Shown: in pieces, positions 12,935-24,966 of the stretch | Position numbering within the stretch: the first letter of the stretch is position 1 | How the letters are laid out: every line of letters starts with the position of its first letter | Assembly (NCBI RefSeq): GCF_019703515.2 | Contig: NC_059388.1 | Coordinates: 2,651,479-2,715,478, forward strand | Length of the DNA: 64,000 nucleotides | Direction: 5' to 3' | Origin: Myxocyprinus asiaticus | Lineage: Eukaryota; Chordata; Actinopteri; Cypriniformes; Catostomidae | Program-made: the position numbers and the translations under genes | Notes under the pieces: generated by a model | Databases searched by the model: none | What the model was told of the DNA's origin: nothing | The model's input: the letters and a program-made list of their open reading frames with translations, nothing else

Positions 12935-13244
12935 TCATGGATTTCAAACTGGGAGGCGTGCCTCCCCAGGGGGGTGCCAGAGTTTGTCCGGAAATTGATG
13001 ATAAATTCACCAAGTAAAAAGATACATAAATATTTATTGTCAAGATAAATGAAAATTAATAGCTTAATGGACCGTAGTCAATCTTAATAGGCCGTAGCTT
13101 TATAGCGATATATTATTAGATGTCGTGAACAAATGCATATCATGCGAGAGCGCATCCATATACCAGTTGTCAAGCGCAAATCTCGCTTGACTTGTACATT
13201 TTGTCAGAGGGGGGCTTTACTGTTCAGAACTTTGAAAACCCCTG
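12935..13244. mobile_element. Small Charlie-like hAT element with 8-bp duplication
   Basis: Flanked by CTCTATGC (12927-12934) and CTCTACGC (13245-13252), an 8-bp duplication with one change. Ends: TCATGGATTTCAAACTGGG on the left and, reverse-complemented on the right, CAGGGGTTTTCAAAGTTCTG. Both are followed inward by a run of G/C (GGGGGGTGCC; GCCCCCC). 310 bp, non-autonomous. Confidence 0.8.
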
Positions 13245-13439
13245 CTCTACGCCATTGAATTTTATTAAAATGCAAAATATCTTTTGAATGCATTGTCGGA
13301 TTTAAAAGAAAATCGGTATGCATCATCGACATCATGCCCTGAGGATACCTGAGCAGTTTGATGACAGTGCCACCTATAGTTCAAAAGACAACCTAAAGTT
13401 GTATGCTAACTCTACCTTGGGAAGTCTCTTTGCCATGGC

Positions 13440-13535
13440 TGGGCTGTGTCAACTGAGTGGCCCAGTGTCTAAGATTCTGGATTGTTGTTCTAAGGGTCAA
13501 GGGTTCAATCCCCAAATGTGCAAGTCATGCAGTAA
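13440..13535 (+). repeat. tRNA-like segment (possible SINE head)
   Basis: TGGCCCAGTGTCTAAGA resembles a polymerase III A box and GGGTTCAATCC a B box, 53 bases apart. The cloverleaf cannot be closed convincingly and no tail or flanking duplication is visible. It may be a chance feature of the modular repeat in which it lies. Confidence 0.35.
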
Positions 13536-13737
13536 AAATATCTGAATTTTGGAATTGTGTTTACTGAATGGTTGCTGGGCTTTTCCCCACACAAATTGAA
13601 TTTTCCCCTTTTTTGAAAAGTTACATGAATATGAAGTTGATCATCATAATTGCTGTGCTCATTGTGATTATTCTCTGCTTGGTATGTCCCTTTGGTGACT
13701 GTCAATGTTGTGGCTCTTTGGTGCAGTGAATGTGTAC

Positions 13738-15043
13738 TAGGGATGTGCCCGAAGCCGAATACCTTATTCGGAAAGGCACAAATAATGACTTCAAAATGAA
13801 TAACAAATTTATCCGACTAATAGAAACAATAATCGTTTGACTGATTATCCAAGAAGCACAAGGATAAAGCAACATTGTAAATAAACATATCCAAAATGAC
13901 AACAATGATGAGTCCGTGAAGTCAATATAAGTAGCCTACTAAAGTGTGAAACTTAGGAATGAAAATGCACACAGTGTGATTTCAGATCAGATGGGTGCAG
14001 TCTCGACTCAGTTTGCGGTCTCTGTTAATTGTGCGCGTCTGGAGCTTGTCAAGTGTAACATTAACTAACACACTACATCATATAGGCTACATTTTCCACT
14101 CCTTAAAATGTCTATATTAATGTAATCACACGATTCATACATAATGATTTCCTTGTATTCATTTATAAACCAACCTGAGCGCAATGTTAAATTCCTGACC
14201 TGAAGTGATGATTTCACAGCGGAGCTCGTCTAGTCACCTCTAAAAGTTGACCACATTTATTTTCACATCACCAATTAAGGTAAGTATCTGGTTAAGATTT
14301 TATTCGAAAAAAGTTTAAATGCTCAATAAAGGTTTAAATGCTCCATATAGTGTACATCTATTCAGAATATTCCTGCTCATGTGATACAAAGAAACCGAAA
14401 CATCTTTTTTCCCCTCCCTTTAAACTGTACTAAATTTTACAATGTTAACGTAACATTATTATTATTATTATTAGACTATTATTATTCTTTCCCCACTATT
14501 TCGCTAATTCTGTACATGTAATTTAACTAAACAATTATGTTAAAATACGTGTGCACAAATCAGCCTCGAGTGTAAAATGTCTGATATATTTATGGGATTT
14601 TCACCTATTTGTAGGCTATATTGATTTATTCTAATTTCTTTTAATGTTTGTATTTAATGTTCACTGCAAAATGTGTGCTTGACATTTCACAATTGCTTGA
14701 CACCTCGTGCCTCAGTTAACAACATATTCTACAGTTCATGAGCAGCTTCATCTGGGAAGAAAACAAATTATAAAATAATAATATAATTAAATAATAATAG
14801 CACAGTAATAATAATAATAATACTCAATAGTAATAATAATTAGTATTATATTTATTAGGCTATTATTATGAATAGGCATATGCAAGGCATATTTTATTAA
14901 TAGAAAATATACATGTAATAGAGTTACATTTTAAAAATGGGTGTTTCATTTAGTTGTCGCACTTCTGGGTTAAGCCCCGCCCACATTCAGTTCTATTTGA
15001 ATACAGATACAAATACAGATAATGGCTGCACTGCACACCCCTA
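13738..15043. mobile_element. hAT element, TAGGGATGTGC family, with perfect 8-bp duplication
   Basis: ATGTGTAC at 13730-13737 and again at 15044-15051. Ends: TAGGGATGTGCCCGAAGCC and, reverse-complemented, TAGGGGTGTGCAGTGCAGCC. The left end has CCGAATA/TATTCGG palindromes. The 1306-bp interior is AT-rich with (ATT)n runs near 14455 and 14800 and no transposase remnant, so it is non-autonomous. Confidence 0.9.
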
Positions 15044-15051
15044 ATGTGTAC

Positions 15052-16330
15052 TGATGTGTCAGGAACGGATTCTGACCACATTCAAAGAAAGCGTAAATGC
15101 AAACGATTTTTCGTTATCCAGATCTTATCAACGTAAGTAATTAATTATGTGATGAGGTAACGCTACAGTCATCCGTTGTTAAAGCGCTGTGTTGTGTGTT
15201 CTTGCATTTTATTGTTTATTCTGCCATTGCAATGTGAAAAACACAACAGACACTCCCTTCTTGCAATCTTGTCACTTGAACAAGAAACAATATTCCATAA
15301 TTATTCCATTGGAATATTACCTTGGAATATCTCGTCTCTCTCCTCAAATCCCCACTTGCTCACGTCTCTCTCCGGTTTTCAAATCACCCGTGACACTCAC
15401 GTGAAACAAGGCGTCACTCGTGCATTTCAGATTAGAAGCATATTTAGCACTAGAATATCATTAGATTTGCTTAGGCGACCTGAAATTTAGCTTTGTCGGC
15501 CTCCAAAATATATTAATGAAGGAAAAACCCCGAGAGTCAAAGTGATAGAAAGCATTTGAATTAGTTTTTGTTTTTTTTTATTTGTTAAAAGACATAGAAT
15601 TTTCAGTTACCACAGGCTCTGATGTAATATATTAGTGTTTTCCATTTTGCGCAGGTAACTTTGATTGGATCTCTATCTGATCACAGAGAAAATGCATTTG
15701 ACTGCATTTGGTGTTAACCTGGCTAAAGAATATCCAGATACTATCCGCATATGAAATGCATGTTAATGCTAGGTGTAAATGGGGCCATAGAGGACACTGT
15801 AATTGTAACTCCTAACAACAAACTAACAACGCTCTAGCCACCAATTGTTCAAAGTTGCATTTATGTTTATGCTCATAACTTCTGAACCGTAAAGCCTAGA
15901 ATCAAAACTTATTTCCTCTGATTCCTTGGCTCACACTGAGTTGAATGCACACCATGGTTTAAATTTCCGCCTGTCTAGATTTACAGCTATTTTAAATTTT
16001 CAGGAAAAATATACTTTTTCAAACTCCTCCTAGGCCGTATGTCCGATTTGCACAAAATTTGTAGTGTATCATCTAGGGACACTGGGGACACAAAATGATC
16101 AAAAACTTTATGTTAGACCAAACCGTTCTTAAATTATGCTTCAATGAATTCTACGGTTAGCACGCCAAAATGGACGTGAGGCTGTATTTTCGCGTCGCTT
16201 AAGCATATTGACACAAAACTTGCTATATGTCATCACAAGCATGACCTAAGAGTACCAGCACATTATCGTCTCTGGTCCTTCACCAATGCTTAGGAGAAGC
16301 AATGAACTTTTTAGAAGACTGTTAGCACAC
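15052..16330. repeat. Modular repeat segment 4 plus unassigned sequence
   Basis: 15790-16330 carries modular-family phrases (CGTATGTCCGATTTGCACAA at 16034, TGACACAAAACTTGCTATAT at 16210). 15650-15785 ends in GTGTAAATGGGGCCA and has paired TTTGATTGGATC / CGCATATGAAATGCATG phrases like a small TIR element. 15052-15640 is unassigned. Confidence 0.5.
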
Positions 16331-16599
16331 AGTGACTTGTTAGTATGGTGTCTACATGTATGCTCCATTGTGACCAAAATACCTCAGTAGAATGTCTCTC
16401 AACCTCAGAAAACTGTTTATCTAGATTTCGTTTCATTTCTTGTGTTGTCACTTATGATAGGCCAATATTAACTAAAAAAAGGTCAGTCAATTCTAACAAT
16501 CTTATAGCGGTTAATACTTCTTTGAATTATTCTTTGCCAGCAGTCAGAAAGACGTATCTTATACATGTCAGATATTGTCAAACAAGAAGTTTATTCTAA

Positions 16600-18660
16600 A
16601 TACTTGGATTATTTATTTCTAACAGAAACCTGGTTAAATTAGGAAGAGCATAGCCAACTTTGCGAAGTGTGTCCACCACATTTTAGTAAGCCTACAGGTC
16701 AAATGGTCATGGGGAAGGTACTGCAGTGGTTTTTAAATATCGTTTTATTTGCACTGAGCAGTGTTTCTGGATTTTCTTCTGTTTAAAATATCAGGAAAAG
16801 AGCTTATATTTTGTTGTGTGATATATCGTCCTCCAAATTATAATACACATTTTAGGGATGAATTCTCAGAGCTGCTCTCTAATTTGGTTTTAAAGTATGA
16901 TAAGATGATTATTGCTGAGGATTTTAATTTTCATATAGACAGGGCCTGTGGTTAACTCATTTTTAAATATTACACAGTTTTTTAAATTTCGAGCAGCATG
17001 TATCTGGTTCGATACATAATCGAGGTCATACATTAGATCTTGTGTTTACGCTTGGATTAGTTCAGAATAATCTGAAAATAGAGGACACTTTTGTTTCAGA
17101 TCATAAAAGCATTCTCTTTGACATTGGATTAACTGCAGAGAAAAGAAAGATAAGTTGCTCCTATCGATCTCATACTATAACTCCAGAAATTGCAGTTAGA
17201 TTTTCATCCATTTTTTTCTGCTTCTTCCGATAACTGGGCTCATGATGCCAGTACAACCAATCAGTTAAAAGATTTCAGTTATTGGTGTGTATCAATATTA
17301 GTCTCAATTGCCCCTTTCAAAACAAGAACTAGGTCAGAAGTAAATAAATCCCCTTGGATAAATGATGATATTCAAATGTTAAGGAGAAAGTGTAGGAAGG
17401 CAGAACATGCTTGGAAATCAACTTAACTTCTTGTTCACTTTGAGCAAATGAAGGATCTGCTGTACAATCATACGGCCAAAACTACTAGAATTGCATATTT
17501 TTTCTGAACTATTAACTAATGCCATAATGCTAGGCTTTTATTTAATACAATTAATCATCTGATCAACCCAGTGTCTAGGGCGGCATGTTGTCCGATAGGT
17601 CGTATCTTTTGTTTTTTTTAACAAAGTCTCTAACATAAGGGCATCAATTATTCCTCCATTACTATGTGTAGATCAATCGGGTTGTAGGGAGAATTTGTTG
17701 GATTCTTTCTCACCTATTTCAGAGCAGGATCTTTATAAAATTGTACATCAGTTGAAACCATCTAGTTGCCATACAGATGCTGTTCCTTTAAGACTTTTCA
17801 AAAAAGTTACTGGGACTTTAAGCCTTTCTTTGTTGTCTATAGTAAATAGCTCGCTTGTGTCAAGATGTGTTCCAAAGGAGTTAAAGACTGCGATAGTGCA
17901 ACCGCTTCTGAAGAGACCCTCATTAGATAAAGAACTATAGACCAATCTCAAACGTATATTTCATCTAAAAATAATAGAGAAAGTGGTAGCTAAGCAACTG
18001 TTATAGGTAGTGAAGGATAATATTTTTAAGAAATTTCAGTCAGGTTCACAGAACAGAAACTGCCCTTCCTAGGGTGACAAATTACTTATTGATGTTGGAG
18101 GATGCTGGAGAGTGATCCATTTGAGTGTTGCAAGATTTAACTGCGGCGTTTGATACAGTTGATCATTCAGTTTTAATCGAAACATTGAAGAGATGGGTGG
18201 AAATATCTGGGGTGGCTTTAGACTTATTTGTTTCCTACTTTACAAATAGGAAATTTGTAGTGTCTGTTGAAGATGAGATGTCCTCTTTAAAAGTTAATTG
18301 TGGTGTTCCGCAAGGATCCCTTTTAGGGCCAATATTGTTTTCACTATATACGTTACCGCTTGGTTCTGTGACTCGTAAATATAAACTTTTTTCGTAAATT
18401 TGTATTGCTATGCAGATGACCTGCAATTGTATTTGTCATTGAATACCAATGATCTGACAAATTACAAGCTTCTTCCAGTGTGTATAGGAGATATAAAAAA
18501 TTGGATGGCAAATAATTTTCTTCAGTTACATACTGACAAAACTGAGGTGGTTATAATCAGTCATGATTCTAAAAAAAGTCAGATTGAGTCAGCACTTAGA
18601 CAGGTGGTCCCAAATAATCAGCAGGTGGTGAAAAATGTGGCAGTCTACTTTGATTTTAAT
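16600..18660 (+). pseudogene. LINE copy A endonuclease and reverse transcriptase
   Basis: Endonuclease motifs: LFLTETWLN (16615), CCVIYRPPNYN (16815), a degenerate AEDFNFHID (GDFN in intact relatives, 16911) and VSDHKSILFDI (17095). Reverse transcriptase: LKPSSCHTDAVP (17752), FKKFQSGS (18029), motif A DLTAAFDTVDHSVL (18135), motif B GVPQGSLLGPILFSLY (18302) and motif C CYADDLQLYLSL (18405, in a shifted frame). Stops and frameshifts occur throughout, for example at 16639, 17938 and 18397. The catalytic YADD itself is preserved. Confidence 0.88.
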
Positions 18661-18661
18661 G

Positions 18662-19494
18662 TAGTGCTAGAGTTAACACATGCGATTAATTGAAAAAGTA
18701 TAACGCGTTAATTTTTCTTGATCACAATTAACACATTTACCATTAATATAGCATTAACCAGTATAAACGTTTCTTGGGAGGGCGGAACCTTTGTAAAGTG
18801 TCCGTCAAGAGGCATTACACTGATGGACACATCACAAACACACAGAACAGCGCTTCCCTGTCGGTGATAAAATGACGGAGAAAGGAAATCTTAATGCTAT
18901 TTGATGTACAAAAAAGCCAGGATGGTGCATTTTAATTACCACAGAAGCATGTCAAGTCTTAACTAACACCAAAAACGCAGAATGAGACATATTTGTCTGC
19001 AAGCGTGGAGTTAAAGCGGAGTCTGACGCTGGCTTTGATGCTCTGTTGCAAATCATGAACGCAGTTTATGATTGCTGTAGCAAAGCGTATAGCCACAGTC
19101 TACAGGCAGATTAATATTGTGGAGGATGAGAATGTAAGATATTTAATGCCCATTGCAATGAAAATGCAACATATGTGGAGACTAGTTCTTTAAATTAGTC
19201 AACCTCCCACTTAAACTTTGGGAACATTTAATGTTTCTTGAATCGGTGCTATTTTAGTGCATTTCTATCTTTATCCTGTGGAAGGTTTTGTTTGGAAAAT
19301 GTCAATAAACCATTATATTGTTGCATTTTTTTTTTTTTTTCTAATATGTTAATAAATGCATTTTGACTGAAAAAAAAAAAGTATATATAGAGTCAAATTT
19401 CAGCATTTTCAAAATCTGTGATTAATCATGATTAACTCCAAAAAATAATAAGATTAATCACGATTAAAAAAAAATATTTCTATTAACAGCACTA
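18662..19494. mobile_element. hAT-like element, AGTGCTGTTA family, copy 2
   Basis: Ends: TAGTGCTAGAGTTAACACAT and, reverse-complemented, TAGTGCTGTTAATAGAAATA, with ATTAATC repeats inward at both sides. It lies inside LINE copy A between the reverse transcriptase and C-terminal domain. I could not read a convincing 8-bp duplication. It is inverted relative to the copy at 9074. Confidence 0.8.
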
Positions 19495-19610
19495 TACTTA
19501 TGTACATTTTTAATATCATGTCTGGAAGTTAGTTCAGTCTTGTTTTTAGCAGTTAAGGAACATTTCAAAGGTTAGACATGTCTTGCGTTTCAAGGATACA
19601 GAGAAGCTTA

Positions 19611-20845
19611 TGACCGTTTCATATTGCAAGTTTGAGCAAGGCGTGAACAGAGCGTATTTTGTTTTTTTGTTGCCGCCCATAATAACAGATTAGAACATTC
19701 ACATCAGAAGCGTCAGCAGTGCGTCAGAACGTCGCATGAGCTGCAGTGCAGCGGGGGTTTCGGCTCAGAGTCTATTTTTGCAGCGCTGCTCAAGCTCAGT
19801 TAAAGTGACAGCACACTGATGATAGACAAAATTAATGTGATTTGACACCAAAAGTGCATAATGCACAGAATAAGCATGTATTAGTAGTCTAGTGTGCTTT
19901 TATATGAATTAGAGCACATCAGAAAAAAAAATGAAAAGAAAAAAAAATATTTCCATGAGATTTAACTATTTAAAATGTTTGAATTATAGAGCTTAAGCAA
20001 AAGTACGGTTTATCATTTAAAACTATAGTAAACTACAACTTATGAGCCTGAAAATATGTGATAAAAGCCGTCTATTAGTCTATTCTGTACTATAAAACAT
20101 AGACCGGGTCTAAAGGTGTTATTATTTAAAAAAAAAAAAAAATTGTAAGTGCGATCTTTTTGATTTGAGGAAGGTTATTAACACTTAAAAGTTTTTGCTG
20201 GTGTTTAAACAAAATGTTGCCATTCAATGGCTGAATTTAACGATGTATAGCTACTTATTTATTGACTATTTTATACAGCTGATTGATTGAGCCAAACACA
20301 GTGATCACCTTCCTTTGTTGTGCAAAACAACATTAAAAGGCTCGTCACCCACCCCCATTCATGTACAAACCTAGATTATCTATGAATGATGATGTTTGTG
20401 AGCTTATTGGGTTGGCTGCATTACATGAAATAGTTATTGAACTAAAAAAATATTAACCTAAAACAATTTTGCTTCATGTGGTAACATCAAAATTGACTGG
20501 TTTAATTCATGTCGAAAATATGTTTTATATGACTGTATCAACATGATTACAGTAGTTATGTGGAAATAGCTCCCTAGGTAACAATTGCATGTATCCACAT
20601 TTATCAGTGTGCTATAGTTAAATTAATTTTATTTTAGCCATAAATAGAACATCAAGTGATTTTAAGCAAGAATTTATTTATAATGCAGAAAAAAATCACT
20701 TTATTTTTCTGTATAGAGCTGCTGCTGTGATGCTGTAAAAGAGCTTCCAGTGTGAAAGCCCTTGCCAGTCTGCAGCTGTAGTTGTGATGTTGTTAAGCTG
20801 ACGCTTTGCTCACATCTTGCTTAAGCTTGCGATGTGAAACGGGCA
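19611..20845. mobile_element. TIR element with TTA duplication (Harbinger-like)
   Basis: TTA at 19608-19610 and 20846-20848. Terminal repeats of about 40 bp: TGACCGTTTCATATTGCAAG and, reverse-complemented, TGCCCGTTTCACATCGCAAG, continuing through an AGCAAG..TGTGA segment. The 3-bp TTA target fits PIF/Harbinger (TWA). The interior has no transposase that I recognise. The LINE codons on each side (EKL and IHAF) join without loss. Confidence 0.82.
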
Positions 20846-21260
20846 TTATACATGCTTTTAGTGTGTCTCACCTTGATTATTATAATGCACGGTGTTTAGT
20901 TTTAAATCAACACAGTTTAGCATGGCTACAAACAGTGCGAAATGCTGCAGCTAGACTTTTGACACAAATTAGGTCTTTTAAACATATTACTCCAGTTTAA
21001 GCTTCTTTGCATAGGCTACCAATTCATTTTAGGGTTGATTTTAAGATTTTATTAATCACGTAAAAGCATTACATGGGTTGGTGCCAGAATACTTAGCATA
21101 ACTTTTAAGACCTTTTGAAACAGTTAGACCTCTTAGATCTTGTCATGAACTGTTTGGCTGTTTCAAGATCCAAATGTAAAACTAAAGGTGACAGAGTGTT
21201 TGAAGTGAAGACTCCATGATTATGGAACAGCCTGCCCTGGGATATTAGATCTGTTTAAAA
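20846..21260 (+). pseudogene. LINE copy A C-terminal domain
   Basis: Continues the LINE after the insertion: HLDYYNARC, LARLQTVRNAAARLLT-like (LAWLQTVRNAAARLLTQ), FKHITPV, then HRLPIHFRVDFKIL in the same region with stops, and LWNSLPWDI near 21225. This is the conserved carboxy-terminal domain of L2/CR1-type ORF2. Multiple stops. Confidence 0.85.
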
Positions 21261-21636
21261 ACTAATTTGTATAGACTGGCTTTTATTACAGTGAATGTGC
21301 TGTGTTTTACTGTGTGTGTTGCTTTTATACTATTCGATGTGAATATGTTGTGGTTTTCTGTGTCTTGTTTTTTATTTTATGTTTTGTGAAGCACTTGGTG
21401 CTTAATCACCAAAATGTGCTATATAAATAAAATTATTATAAATTACTATAATAGTTTGTCTTAAAAACATAAAACTGGTCTCTGAAGATTCATTGGGGCA
21501 TAACGAGTTGAATTAAACCAAATGTTCCTATATCTGACATTTTGGCTGTCAGCAATTTTGAATTTTGTGGTAAAATGCTGTATTTAATAAACAAATTGGT
21601 GTATTGTTAATTGGCCCCATAACTGCTGTTTGCATA

Positions 21637-21890
21637 CACCAGTCAGTCACAGCATTAAAACCACCTGCCTAATATTGTGTAGGTCCCCCTCCTGCCGTCA
21701 AAACAGTGTAGACTTTGTCAGTTCTAACCAGTCTGGCCATTCTCTGTTGACCTCTCTCATCAACAAGGCATTTCCGTCCACAGAACTGCCGCTCACTGGA
21801 TGTTTTTTTGTTTTTGGCACTATTCTGAGTAAATTCTAGAGACTGTTGTGTGTGAAAATCCCAGGAGACCATTTCAGGGCACAAATGCAT
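21637..21890 (-). mobile_element. Tc1-type fragment with one terminal repeat
   Basis: TA at 21635-21636, then CACCAGTCAGTCACAGCATT and the inner terminal repeat AAAACCACCTGCCTAATATT. On the minus strand it encodes ERQFCGRKCLVDERGQQRMA and RLVRTDK, then jumps to GGGPTQY beside the terminus; the first piece is Tc1 transposase helix-turn-helix sequence, the second the extreme C-terminus. An internal deletion product. The right end is lost near 21890. Confidence 0.8.
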
Positions 21891-22308
21891 TCACTAATCA
21901 TGTGTGCAGATAAAGAAATGTCTATACAGTCATCCTCCGATAGAGGGCACACTGTTGCTTGTGCTGCATGTCACATCCAGTCAGCAACACAGAATAAAAA
22001 ACACAGATGAGAATCCTTCACTTCATTTCTCTATAGAACATTATGTTTAAAGTATAAATCGTAATAGTGTGTTAAAGTACAACATTAGCATTGTTGATCT
22101 GCCGGTCTCCCTGTATCATCCACACCGACAATCACCTAAATTCTTAACGGGAGAGCATGCAGGCACATTCACCTGAAATCTGACCAGTTTTATCTTGAAT
22201 CACATATTTTATACAAGTTACTATTATCAGTAACACATTAACAGTAAATTAAACAATTTATAAATTCATTCTAAACACATCCTGAATGTATTAAAAATGC
22301 ATTGAACT

Positions 22309-22774
22309 AGGGGCCAGGGTAGCTCAGTGCTAAAAGACGCTGGCTACCACCCCTGGAGTTCGCTAGTTCGAATCCCAGGGTGTGCTGAGTGACTCCAGCC
22401 AGGTCTCCTAATCAACCAAAATTGCCCGGTTGCTAGGGTGGGTAGAGTCACATGGGGTAACCTCCTCGTGGTCGCTATAATGTGGTTCATTCTCGGTGGG
22501 GTGCATGGTGAGTTGAGCGCGGATGCCACGGTGGATGGCGTGAAGCCTCCACACGCGCTATGTCTCCGTGGCAACGCGCTCAACAAGCCACGTGATTAGA
22601 TGCGTGGGTTGATGGTCTCAGACGCGGAGGCAACTGGGATTCATCCTCCGCCACCCAGACTGAGGCCAATCACTATGCGACCACAAGGACTTAAAAGCAC
22701 ACTGGGAACTGGGCATTCCAAATGCCCAATGGGAGAAAAAGGGGAAAAATCCAAAAAAAAACAAAAAAAAAAAC
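22309..22774 (+). mobile_element. tRNA-derived SINE, full length, with 14-bp duplication
   Basis: Flanked by AAATGCATTGAACT (22295-22308) and AAATGCACTGAACT (22775-22788). The head resembles a tRNA: A box TAGCTCAGTGC (22320) and B box AGTTCGAATCC (22364). The body runs from GTGCTGAGTGACTCCAGCCA to GGGAACTGGGCATTCCAAAT and ends in an A-rich tail with scattered C. Not a working tRNA gene: the acceptor stem does not close and no terminator follows the head. A truncated sister copy is at 11690-12042. Confidence 0.92.
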
Positions 22775-23069
22775 AAATGCACTGAACTGAAAATACATTA
22801 AGAGAAAAATACCAATACTCAAAAATATTAATAAATGTGTATTTATTTAAATTATATTTATACTGTAGGCTACATGCATATACTAAATTCGGTGGATGTT
22901 TCACGTTTTCATGTATCCTTCTACAGTAAGGATTTTTTTTTTTTCTCAGATTTTTACATTTTTAAGTTAGAATGGTTGGTCAGTCAAAAATGTAACCATG
23001 TATAAATAAAGCTTTGATTTAACAAAAATGTGTCATGTATTTTTTGAGTTTCAAGCTGTTCACCAAAGT

Positions 23070-23565
23070 AGGGCTGGGCGGTTTTTCCGTTTAATTCGAA
23101 TTTGCGTTATGACATGATTTATTGTTTTATTTTATTTTTAATCGAGAAATCGAGATTTTGCAAAAAATGTTGCAAACGCTAAAGTTAGAAAGGTTGTAAA
23201 TCAACCAAAGGCTGAATAAGGAAGAGAAAAAGAATTCATAGTGCTTTTCTTAATGCCGCTCCCGATCTGATCAGCTGCACGTGTGTGGCGTGCACCAAAT
23301 AAACGTGACAAGTTAACAACACAAAGACTGATATAAAAGACAGCTAATATTCCCAGTACGATTGTACACAGTGTGACTGTAGCTCAGCTTTGTCCATCAT
23401 GCAGGAATACACTGGCTTATGACCATAACTGGCCTCGGCGTGCGCATGTTGATGAATGGTCTCCTTTATTTTCTTTTTACCCAAAAAAAAAGCTCGTTGC
23501 GTAACAGTTACGGGCGCTTCATTTCAAATCATATGGATATAGGCTATATATGGGAGAATCAGTTG
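23070..23565. mobile_element. hAT-like left end, TAGGGCTGGGCGGT family (partial)
   Basis: TAGGGCTGGGCGGTTTTTCC at 23070 is a common fish hAT terminus, followed by AATCGAGAAATCGAGATTTT. The rest to 23565 has no right end; it stops where L1 copy 2 begins. The inverted end of a related family (CATATCGCCCACCCCTAC) is at 34497-34514. Confidence 0.6.
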
Positions 23566-23569
23566 CTCA

Positions 23570-24913
23570 GTTGTCAATTTAGGGAGTTCTAATGGTTCCA
23601 CAAATTTTCTAATATCTTCATCAGTAGACGAAGACGTGGAACTATAAAGATCAAGACAGAATCCTTTAAAAGCATTATTAATATCAATGGCTGAGGTAAA
23701 TATTTCACCACCAGCAGATTTCACTGAGGGAATGGTAGAAAAAGACTCTCTCTGTTTTATATATCTTGCCAGAAGCTTCCCTGCTTTGTCCCCCGACTCA
23801 AAGTATGACTGTCTTTCCCTGAATAACCAAAACTCCACTTTCCGCGACAAAATAGTATTATATCTGTATTTCAATCGGGTCAATTCTCTGAGGCCATCAG
23901 ATGACATTCGGCGCTTCAGCTCTGCCTCGGCACTTTTAATATTCCCTTCCAACTCAACGAGTTCACGTGCTTTGGATTTTTTGGTGAATGAGGCATATTG
24001 TATGATCCGACCCCTAAGAACTGCCTTTAGTGCCTCCCAAACCACGTCCACAGAGGATACTGAGGACCAGTTGGTCTCCATATAAACATTGATTTCAGTC
24101 TTTAACATTTGTTGGAAATCAGGATTTTGCAGAAGGGATACATTAAGGCGCCAACTATATGATTTCTTTTTCCCTATATGTGGCATCACCTCTAAACTCA
24201 CCAGGGCGTGATCTGAGACTAAAATGTTTCCAATTGAGCAATCAACAACAAATGAAATTAGGGATTTGGATATCCACAAAAAATCTATTCTAGAATAAAT
24301 CTTATGGACTGATGACAAAAATGTATAGTCCCTACCGGATGGGTTCAAAAGTCTCCAAATATCCAAAAGACCAAGATTTTTACACATCCTGTGAAGTGTC
24401 AGTGTTGCTCTAGGGGGCTTACACACTTTTGCTTCACTATGATCAAGGACTGAATCCATCAAAACATTGAAGTCTCCTCCCAGTATTATATCATGAGGGG
24501 TGCCAGCAGTTTGCAACATCCCTTCAAGATCTTTAAAAAAAGCCCTGACCATCAGCGTTAGGTGCGTAAATATTAGCTAAAATCAACATTTGCCCCTGAA
24601 TGTCTGCTAAAACAATAATGACTGTTCCTATTTTATCTTTACTCTGTTTGAGAAATTTGAATTGTAGATGTTTATTTATCAGTATAATGACTCCCCTACT
24701 CTTACTTGAACCAACACTAAAGAAAACATGTCCATCCCATATCTTCCCAAATTTTTCAGCTTCCTGTGGGGAAAGATGCATTTCTTCAAGTAAGACAATA
24801 ACATATTTCTTAAGCTTAAGAAAAGAAATAACCTTTCTTCTTTTTATGGGGTGCCCCAACCCATTCACATTCCATGTGGAGAGAGATAATCCACTCATAT
24901 TAACAACTGACAT
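23570..24913 (-). pseudogene. L1 ORF2 endonuclease and linker (copy 2)
   Basis: ATG at 24913 (MSVVNMSGLSLSTWNVNGLG). The endonuclease is the best preserved of the three copies: LSTWNVNGLGHP, RGVIILINKH, LANIYAPNADGQGFF, GGDFNVLMDS, YSRIDFLWIS and VSDHALVSLE, the last three carrying catalytic or metal-binding residues of the APE fold. A single frameshift near 24540 separates 24913-24533 from the 342-codon frame 24552-23524. The normally conserved FLQETHLS glutamate segment reads LLEEMHLS. The linker ends at LPKLTTEQ; what follows is foreign. Confidence 0.88.
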
Positions 24914-24966
24914 ATTGATATAATAAAAAAAAAAATTGTGTGTCAAAAGCAAGATTATACAGACCA

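Larger units (their letters stand above)
12276..13737. repeat. Modular non-coding repeat family, segment 3
   Basis: Modules as at 7090-9060: AAACTTGGTATGCTTCATTA (12719), ATCGGTATGCATCATCGACA (13312) and closing phrases such as GTGCCACCTATAG (13364). The CAGCCAT..GCCATT junction at 8380-8405 aligns with 12916-12926 plus 13253-13257, showing that the hAT at 12935 split one module. Confidence 0.65.
16345..21440 (+). mobile_element. L2/CR1-type LINE, copy A, split by two insertions
   Basis: One plus-strand LINE can be followed through endonuclease (16600-17140), reverse transcriptase (17690-18640), C-terminal domain (19500-19610 and 20846-21260) and a 3' tail ending GTGCTATATAAATAAAATTA near 21435. 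It is interrupted by a hAT-like element (18662-19494) and a TTA-flanked element (19611-20845). Removing the second restores the frame exactly across the junction. It is antisense to tmem19. Confidence 0.88.

Noticed and set aside
13440..13535. Complete SINE at the tRNA-like segment
   Set aside because: No tail, no duplication and no second copy; kept only as a low-confidence repeat.
18654..19502. 8-bp duplication for the hAT-like element in LINE copy A
   Set aside because: Flanks TTTTAATG and TACTTATG agree at only 5 of 8 positions; ends kept as approximate.
22311..22385. Candidate tRNA gene with A and B boxes
   Set aside because: The acceptor stem does not pair, the sequence continues into a SINE body with an A-rich tail, and a flanking duplication encloses the whole 466 bp.
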